NCBI GenBank assembly: GCA_025769875.1 | Contig: JAGFNK010001292.1 | Span: forward strand, 1-11,466 | Source: Russula earlei | Lineage: Eukaryota; Basidiomycota; Agaricomycetes; Russulales; Russulaceae | Length of the DNA: 11,466 nt | Direction of reading: 5' to 3' | Part shown: piece by piece, positions 7,405 through 11,466 of the stretch | Layout of the letters: each line of letters begins with the position of its first letter | Numbering within the stretch: the stretch's first letter is position 1 | The notes under the pieces: model-generated | Databases searched by the model: none | Seen by the model: only the letters and a program-made list of their open reading frames with translations | What the model was told of the DNA's origin: nothing | Made by a program: the position numbers and the translations under genes

Positions 7405-7540
7405 TCGCTCCACAATGATCAGTAATGCGCTCAGTAAGCCTGAAACTTGACACAAGCAAGTTTATGCCTCTGTAGTCCTATTGGATGGTACCAAGGAGTC
7501 TAGAATAGTCCCAGTTCTTTGTAATTGACCTTGTACACTG

Positions 7541-7548
7541 TATATAAA
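7541..7548 (+). promoter_or_regulatory. TATA box of the 5' LTR
   Basis: TATATAAA lies 32 bp upstream of the first base of AGACTGTCCA, a normal TATA-to-start distance. Confidence 0.8.
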
Positions 7549-7870
7549 CCCCGATGAAGCATGGCAGTCATCAGACTGTCCATTTGTGATACTCTCATAC
7601 TCCTGGGTACTCCCCTGTGACCACTCAGTTTAAAGACTTCCCTCACCTCCAAGGTACTCTTCTACGACCGCCTTGTCTAAAGCCCCCTCGCTGCACTGGC
7701 CTCAAGTCTTCGCCTCTGCCTCTTGCAACACTTACCAGTCCCCATCTGGTACCTCCTCGTCGTTTGGCTCATCCTCCTGTTCAACACCGCCTTCGCCGCG
7801 TATCATCTGTTCTGACCCTTGTCCACCTGCTCCTGAGTCCTTAGTGATCAGCAGTACGTGTCTTGACATC

Positions 7871-7880
7871 TGGACAGTCT
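7871..7880 (+). promoter_or_regulatory. Self-priming primer-binding site
   Basis: TGGACAGTCT is the exact reverse complement of AGACTGTCCA (7573-7582) at the predicted transcript 5' end. In Tf1-type elements the first bases of the mRNA fold onto such a site and prime reverse transcription in place of a tRNA. The match is 10 consecutive bases, and the site lies two bases after the LTR, where a primer site belongs. Copy 1 has no such site. Confidence 0.8.
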
Positions 7881-7899
7881 CTCATCATCCCTGTATTGA

Positions 7900-8820
7900 C
7901 CAGCCAATGCTCAAGTGTCCACTCCTAACTCCCCCACTTTAGTTAACACCTCCTTGTGCCTCCCTTCTCCTCTGCAACCTACCCCATGCACTGCCCTTCG
8001 CATTCTTACTGAAGACATCGACCCAGTCGACACATCCTCGCCCCTTAGCATCCTATACTCCCCAACAGCCCCACCATCATCTCCCAGCATTCCCCAGCCT
8101 ATCCCAGGTGACTTTGTCCCTATCGGCACTCCCCCTCCAGCGCAGAACGAGCAACAGCAAGCAGACCATCCTCCCTTGCCTGAAGGCTTCCTCGACCGTC
8201 CCCCCTGCACAGCATTTTGCTTCCATCCACACCAGTACTTTGTCCTCCCTACCACCAATCGTTCCCATGAGCAGTGGCGTCCCCTCCACGACCTGAATCA
8301 TCAAGATTATCTGGGATGCATCCCTACCTCAGATCAGTTGAGTCGTCGCGCCTTCACAGACACCTACACAACCGCCTTTCGTGCACGCATTGTCCACACT
8401 TTTGCTGTGGAACCCTCCAACGCTGCCCTTGCCACCGAGTACAATCTAACCCCCTTCAGCATCTGTTCTAACGTCGGGATATACGCTCCGGATGCTGACT
8501 TCCCCCTTGGACGTATCGCTTACATTTTTAATACGTCGTTGTTTAGGAAGCTCCTTACCTTACCTGCCATTTACCGTCCTGCTTACGAAGGGTCCTTTTG
8601 CCTGTCTATTGTACACGATTTCCTGGACGGACGCCTAGCTTTCGCGTACGGTTACTTACACTTTGAAGAGAACAGTAACCGTGTCTCCTTGCATCACTAC
8701 TCGACTTATACCATCAACACCATCCGTTTCAACCCGCAGCTACTTTGCTTTTGTTTTACGCCTTGTATTCCCCCTAACCCTCTCGAACTAATCGAGAGGT
8801 ACCCGCCTCAAAAACCATAG
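7900..8820 (+). CDS. Open frame without ATG behind the 5' LTR; Gag position, family unknown
   Basis: The frame is open from 7900 (after a TGA at 7897) to TAG at 8818-8820, about 306 codons, with no in-frame ATG at all. A GTG at 7915 is the first alternative start. The nearest ATG (7907-7909) is in another frame and stops after 11 codons, so a one-base shift, a lost start or a non-AUG start must be assumed. Codon third positions favour C/T and the composition is protein-like. Residues 1 to about 90 are Pro/Ser/Thr-rich with a QQQ patch. The rest is globular, with many aromatics (FCFHPHQYF, WRPLHDLNH, IYAPDADFPLGRIAYIF blocks) and no membrane segment or zinc knuckle. Position and size suit a Gag-like protein, but I recognise no Gag, protease or enzyme motif. 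A captured host gene is an alternative. Confidence 0.6.
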   Translation, partial: PANAQVSTPNSPTLVNTSLCLPSPLQPTPCTALRILTEDIDPVDTSSPLSILYSPTAPPSSPSIPQPIPGDFVPIGTPPPAQNEQQQADHPPLPEGFLDRPPCTAFCFHPHQYFVLPTTNRSHEQWRPLHDLNHQDYLGCIPTSDQLSRRAFTDTYTTAFRARIVHTFAVEPSNAALATEYNLTPFSICSNVGIYAPDADFPLGRIAYIFNTSLFRKLLTLPAIYRPAYEGSFCLSIVHDFLDGRLAFAYGYLHFEENSNRVSLHHYSTYTINTIRFNPQLLCFCFTPCIPPNPLELIERYPPQKP

Positions 8821-8831
8821 ATCTTGCGCAC

Positions 8832-8852
8832 GGTTCTTAAAAAGTAAGAACC
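8832..8852 (+). terminator. 3' hairpin after the open frame
   Basis: GGTTCTTA-AAAAG-TAAGAACC, 8-bp perfect arms, starts 11 bases after the stop codon. With the poly(A) signals 17 bases further on, it probably belongs to a 3' untranslated region. Confidence 0.5.
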
Positions 8853-8868
8853 ACCCTTGTAACGCTTC

Positions 8869-8885
8869 AATAAAGATCGAATAAA
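8869..8885 (+). terminator. Tandem AATAAA polyadenylation signals
   Basis: AATAAA at 8869-8874 and 8880-8885, embedded in a direct 11-bp duplication (AATAAAGATCG/C) and followed by a seven-T run. They suggest transcript ends just after the 7900-8820 frame, before the next coding relic. Confidence 0.5.
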
Positions 8886-9555
8886 GATCCTTTTTTTGCT
8901 TTAACTAAAGTGCCACAAGAATACGCCCTAGAAGAAGACGAAGAAGAAGATGCTATCACTTGACATGTCTTAAGCCTAAATCATTATCGAACTTGGACCT
9001 CCGTCGCATTTCCTGTCACCACTTTAACCAACTTACACGACGTACCAGAAATTGAACCACCTCACGAGGACTTCCCCCACCTTGTTGTTAAAGAGTTCCT
9101 TGGAGTCTTGCCTTTCAGACAGCTCTTAAGCCATGATGAACATGCACTAAACCTTGAAACCCTTAGTCGACTTCTACCACCAGCACAACAACAACTATTA
9201 TATTGGCACCTTGCTCAAGCAAAGAACATCCAAGGACAGCCAGTTGACTACCAATCCTTACGCACCAGTGAATTAAACCTCTGGACCAGAGTCATTCAAC
9301 CACGCCACCACATCATTATCCACTCCTTGAGAACAGGATACCACTTATTCTACTTAGCTTGGACATACATCAGCTACTATCATCTCACCGTCCAGTTCTA
9401 CCACCTACGCCCTCAACAGAATACAAAGGGAAAACCAATCTTACGTCCAACTTGCTGTTGTACCAGGAATACACAACACCTTTGATTGGGAAACTAACTC
9501 TTGGCTATACGACGCAGACTACAATCAACCTTGGGCAATTACTGTCAAGACTCAC
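8874..9555 (+). pseudogene. Frameshifted coding relic of unknown family, part 1
   Basis: One frame is open from 8874 to 9485 except for TGA at 8961-8963 (CGA to TGA is plausible). It has an acidic patch EEDEEED (about 8931-8951), then LVVKEFLGVLPFRQLL and LSRLLPPAQQQLLYWHL, a helical-looking Leu/Gln/His segment. Near 9360-9410 protein-like sequence moves to a second frame (open 9358-9555): RIQRENQSYVQL, FDWETNSWLY and WAITVKTH. That frame is cut at 9555 by the LTR at 9556-10401. Bridging the LTR continues ...KTH|PFCSCEQGD. It lacks an ATG start near the beginning and shows no reverse transcriptase, protease, RNase H or integrase motif. Whether it is retroelement cargo, a captured gene or pre-existing host sequence is open. 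Confidence 0.5.
9551..9555. repeat. Target-site duplication, left copy (CTCAC)
   Basis: Matches 10402-10406. The preceding base is A on both sides, so ACTCAC is shared if the element ends one base earlier. Confidence 0.85.
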
Positions 9556-9774
9556 TGTTGAACTATCCAGTTCAAGAGCGAGGGATAAGCTCGAAGACAA
9601 GTCGATAGACGTCCAAGACCGTGTGGGCAAGGAGTAGAGTCCAGAGTAGTAACAAATACCAGAGAGGTATTGTTACTGTGAGAGTAGAGCAGTCACGCAG
9701 GGAAGAGGCCAGGATAGTCACAAGGGGATGGTCCTTAAAGGAGTATCCCAGGGATGGAGAGTGCCGTAAACAAA

Positions 9775-9784
9775 TGGACAGTCT
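9775..9784 (-). promoter_or_regulatory. Transcript-start motif shared with the 829-bp LTRs
   Basis: AGACTGTCCA on the minus strand, identical to 5083-5092 and 7573-7582. It lies 27 bases beyond the TATATAAG box at 9812-9819. An upstream GGACAGT could pair with it as a 7-bp hairpin. Confidence 0.7.
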
Positions 9785-9811
9785 GAGGACTGTCCGCTAC
9801 TTTATTGAGCG

Positions 9812-9819
9812 CTTATATA
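9812..9819 (-). promoter_or_regulatory. TATA box of the minus-strand solo LTR
   Basis: TATATAAG on the minus strand. The surrounding core (TATATAAGC...CAGACTGTCCATTTG) matches the 829-bp LTR core. Confidence 0.75.
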
Positions 9820-9901
9820 CTACAAGAGAACTGCTAAATAGGGAACAAGTCATAACCTTGTTATCAAGCACCATAGAGTGATGAGTAAGAAGTCGGAGGA
9901 C

Positions 9902-9935
9902 GCTTACTGAGCATGCTCAGTCATGCTCAGTAAGC
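9902..9935. repeat. Large palindrome with TGAGTAAG repeats
   Basis: GCTTACTGAGCATG (9902-9915) and CATGCTCAGTAAGC (9922-9935) are perfect 14-bp arms around CTCAGT. The neighbours ATGAGTAAGAAG (about 9881), CTGAGTAAGAAGC (about 9938) and GATGAGTAAGAGC (about 9959) repeat the half-site. GCTCAGTAAG also occurs in the 829-bp LTR (4939-4948), so it may be a shared U3 control element. Confidence 0.75.
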
Positions 9936-10039
9936 TGCTGAGTAAGAAGCTTCTCTTGATGAGTAAGAGCTTCCATTGTCCACATGTTCACTGCTTTAGT
10001 GCACGTGCAAGCACCTGATTCATTTCCTGTTAGTTAGTT

Positions 10040-10320
10040 TAGGGCCGGTCATTTGAGGACTTGTAGTTTGGTTAGGGAATAGTGTTATCTTATAAGGCCC
10101 TTATATAGTTCTATTAGGGTCTTCAGAGTCAACCCTAATACTTCTATTAAGGTCCTTAGTGTTTGCCTTATAGTTCGTTCTATAGTTATTAGAGTTGGTC
10201 TAATAACGCGTTGTAGGGCCTTTGATACCAGGTTAGTACCTATTGTAGAGTTCCTAGGGTCGTTCCAAAGGGTCCTTAGGAAGGCCCTAATGCTGTCCTT
10301 TTGTTGCTAGAAAGGTTGCC
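10040..10320 (-). repeat. U3 part of the solo LTR with repeated GGTCCTTA/AGGGCC words
   Basis: Degenerate repeats of TTAGGGTC, AAGGTCCTTAG and AAGGCCCTAA fill the distal U3, including an inverted TTAGGGT...ACCCTAA pair (10114-10138). A second minus-strand TATATAAGG lies near 10098-10106, so an alternative start is possible. Confidence 0.5.
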
Positions 10321-10401
10321 TTTAAGTGGGGCTTGCTGTATGTCGATTGTGCCGAGAATTGCTCGCGCAACAATGCGCGCGCGATATTGTGGACACCTCT
10401 A

Positions 10402-10406
10402 CTCAC
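10402..10406. repeat. Target-site duplication, right copy (CTCAC)
   Basis: Same pentamer as 9551-9555. The coding frame resumes at 10407 with CCC TTT TGC. Confidence 0.85.
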
Positions 10407-11381
10407 CCCTTTTGCTCGTGTGAACAGGGTGACACCATAGAGGCTGGGTTTCCTCCTATAAGGAAGGGTCCTTCAAGGGCCCTCTCCGGAGAATGGTTCA
10501 TGACAATTACCAGCCCAGATGCCTCATATACTGGTCCCCTGCGTACTATTCTGTCCCAGCAATCCTAGAAGCCTCGAGTCTTGCCCCTCGACCCCTCACA
10601 CTGATTCAAACCACTATCCCAACTAGCCAGGAATGCTGGTCTGCCAGCACAGAAGATACTGAGTCAAATCCGTGGACAGCAAGGTGTAACTGCAAAACAG
10701 AGTATTGCATGTGCAATTTTCGACCAGACACACCTCCTACTCCTGACAGAATTACCTTGTGGATGCCAGGCGATTACCACCTCCCCATTCGATAAATCTG
10801 GCTCCTCGACACAGGAGACGCGCGTCATCCCAACAACCCCCCTGAGAGAGAAACAGTTCCCAACGCAAGAGGATTTCTTGTTGAAAGACCATTACCTCCT
10901 ACCCCTCCTGACGCCCTACTTACCCTTGTTTACCAATCGTATTCCTACCCCTGTTGTACCTATCCAACCTTTTGCATCACCCCTCGTTGAATCCCCTGAT
11001 AGTGCCGATCTTAGGAGTACTGATTTACACTGCTACTTACCCAGAACAATCCTTCTTAGCATTAAACCTACCTATGCGTTCAAGGAGAGAGTTGATTGAA
11101 TTCAAGAGTTATTGTACCCAAGCTTGGCATCAACGACTGACACACTTTATAGTTTACAAACACCCCCACCAAGGAAATAAGTGACCTTTGCCATCTGTCC
11201 AGTGGAATTCGAAGGATATTTGTGGAAAACCTGAGTAGTTCTAACACAAAGCAGCATCACTGAAGAATACTCCCGAATCCAGTTAAGAAAACATCAAGGA
11301 AGACCTGACTCTATTCAACTAAAGCCAGCCTACACCATTGCATATCCTTGGAACAACGGCCATTGGACTATAACAGTCGTC
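10407..11381 (+). pseudogene. Frameshifted coding relic, part 2 (after the solo LTR)
   Basis: Continuation of the split relic. Frame a (to TAG at 10566) reads PFCSCEQGDTIEAGF then GEWFMTITSPDASYTG. Frame b (ATG at 10493, then TAA at 10793 read across, to about 10987) holds a Cys-rich CNCKTEYCMCNF block, DRITLWMPGDYHLPIR and, after the TAA, IWLLDTGDARHPNNPPER. A third frame (about 10954-11181) reads LALNLPMRSRRELIEFKSY and QRLTHFIVYKH. Frame a then resumes at 11181 with FAICPVEFEGYLW, TGA at 11232, then RIQLRKHQ, IQLKPAYTIAYPWNN and HWTITVV, ending TAA at 11382. At least three frame changes and three stops make it dead as it stands. A run of about 160 codons also stays open in frame a (10605-11096), so frame assignment between 10600 and 10960 rests on composition only. 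Confidence 0.45.
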
Positions 11382-11387
11382 TAATCT

Positions 11388-11466
11388 ATGAGCACTAGGA
11401 GAGACATCACTGACGAAGAAGAAAATCTAATCCCACTTATTGAAAACCTCAGTTATGACACTCAAG
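11388..11466 (+). CDS. Possible start of another frame, runs off the window
   Basis: ATG at 11388, six bases after the TAA at 11382-11384 and in the same frame, opens MSTRRDITDEEENLIP and stays open to the window edge (26 codons). The N-terminus is acidic. It could be a new gene or merely more of the same decayed frame. Confidence 0.25.
   Translation, partial: MSTRRDITDEEENLIPLIENLSYDTQ

Larger units (their letters stand above)
7040..7868 (+). mobile_element. 829-bp Tf1/sushi-like LTR, copy 2 (5' LTR)
   Basis: TGTTACGAAC...TCTTGACA, gapless against 4550-5378. The TATA box is at 7541-7548 and the inferred transcript start is AGACTGTCCA at 7573-7582. The perfect complement TGGACAGTCT follows two bases after the LTR (7871-7880), so this copy is the 5' LTR of an element reading rightward, with its 3' end beyond the window. 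The left flank is GCATA. Relative to copy 1, U3 is about 3% different while R-U5 is about 12% different. Confidence 0.9.
9556..10401 (-). mobile_element. 846-bp minus-strand solo LTR, relative of the 829-bp family
   Basis: Bounded by CTCAC duplications. Read on the minus strand it ends ...AGTTCAACA at 9556. It contains TATATAAG (plus 9819-9812) followed at the same spacing class by CAGACTGTCCATTTG, the transcript-start motif shared with the 829-bp LTRs. R-U5 is CT-rich. The U3 terminus reads TAGAGGTGTC rather than TG, so one end base has mutated or the boundary is one base off. There is no internal coding region, so it is a solo LTR. U3 has a 14-bp-arm palindrome (9902-9935) and several TGAGTAAG repeats. 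Removing it with one CTCAC reconnects the interrupted coding frame, which independently supports the boundaries. Confidence 0.85.

Noticed and set aside
4550..7868. A complete small two-LTR retrotransposon with a 1.66-kb interior
   Set aside because: No matching target duplications, no primer site after the left LTR, and no clear polypurine tract before the right LTR.
8832..8856. Histone-type 3' stem-loop followed by ACCC
   Set aside because: The stem composition and loop differ from the conserved histone element, fungi use polyadenylation, and the frame is not a histone.
10114..10138. TTAGGG/CCCTAA telomere-like repeats
   Set aside because: Single isolated copies in an LTR U3, not a tandem array.
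10802..10816. LLDTGD as a retroviral-type aspartic protease active site
   Set aside because: The following residues (ARHPNNPP) do not fit the family's usual hydrophobic continuation, and no flap or second motif is seen. Likely chance.
8961..11234. TGA read as Trp (mitochondrial-type code)
   Set aside because: TGA is a stop in only some places. LTRs, solo LTR nesting and frameshifts point to a nuclear pseudogene.
1..11466. tRNA or rRNA genes
   Set aside because: No cloverleaf-compatible A-box/B-box pair and no rRNA core sequence was noticed by eye on either strand. A dedicated scan was not possible.

Overview
The window looks like nuclear DNA of a filamentous fungus, most likely a basidiomycete of the Agaricomycetes. 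The evidence is a decayed PIF/Harbinger-type transposase with a 40-nt fungal-style intron, several Tf1/sushi-like LTRs, and CpG loss inside old repeats that points to cytosine methylation. I see no intact, recognisable host gene. It is a nest of transposable elements of different ages.

Layout. 1-2024: intergenic or relic DNA with almost no CpG (one CpG between 33 and 1975). 2025-2409: a repeat-bearing, CpG-containing block that may be an LTR remnant. 2734-3976 (minus): a dead PIF/Harbinger transposase, split at 2956-3568 by a 613-bp solo LTR with a 5-bp target duplication. 3987-4549: unassigned, CpG-poor DNA. 4550-5378: first copy of an 829-bp LTR. 5379-7039: unrelated spacer with a hairpin, a 30-bp tandem repeat, a pyrimidine tract and a CpG-rich block. 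7040-7868: second copy of the 829-bp LTR. A primer site follows at 7871-7880, then an open frame of about 300 codons (7900-8820), then a frameshifted coding relic (8874 to the window end). That relic is split at 9556-10401 by an 846-bp minus-strand solo LTR, also with a target duplication.

How the parts relate. The second 829-bp LTR appears to be the 5' LTR of an element reading rightward. Ten bases just downstream of it are the exact reverse complement of ten bases at the expected transcription start, about 32 bp after the TATA box. This is the arrangement used for self-priming by Tf1-type elements. The coding DNA behind it shows no protease, reverse transcriptase, RNase H or integrase motif that I recognise, so the element's cargo is the least explained part of the window. 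Both solo LTRs sit inside older reading frames. Removing each LTR with one target-duplication copy restores a continuous frame, which gives a clear order of insertion.
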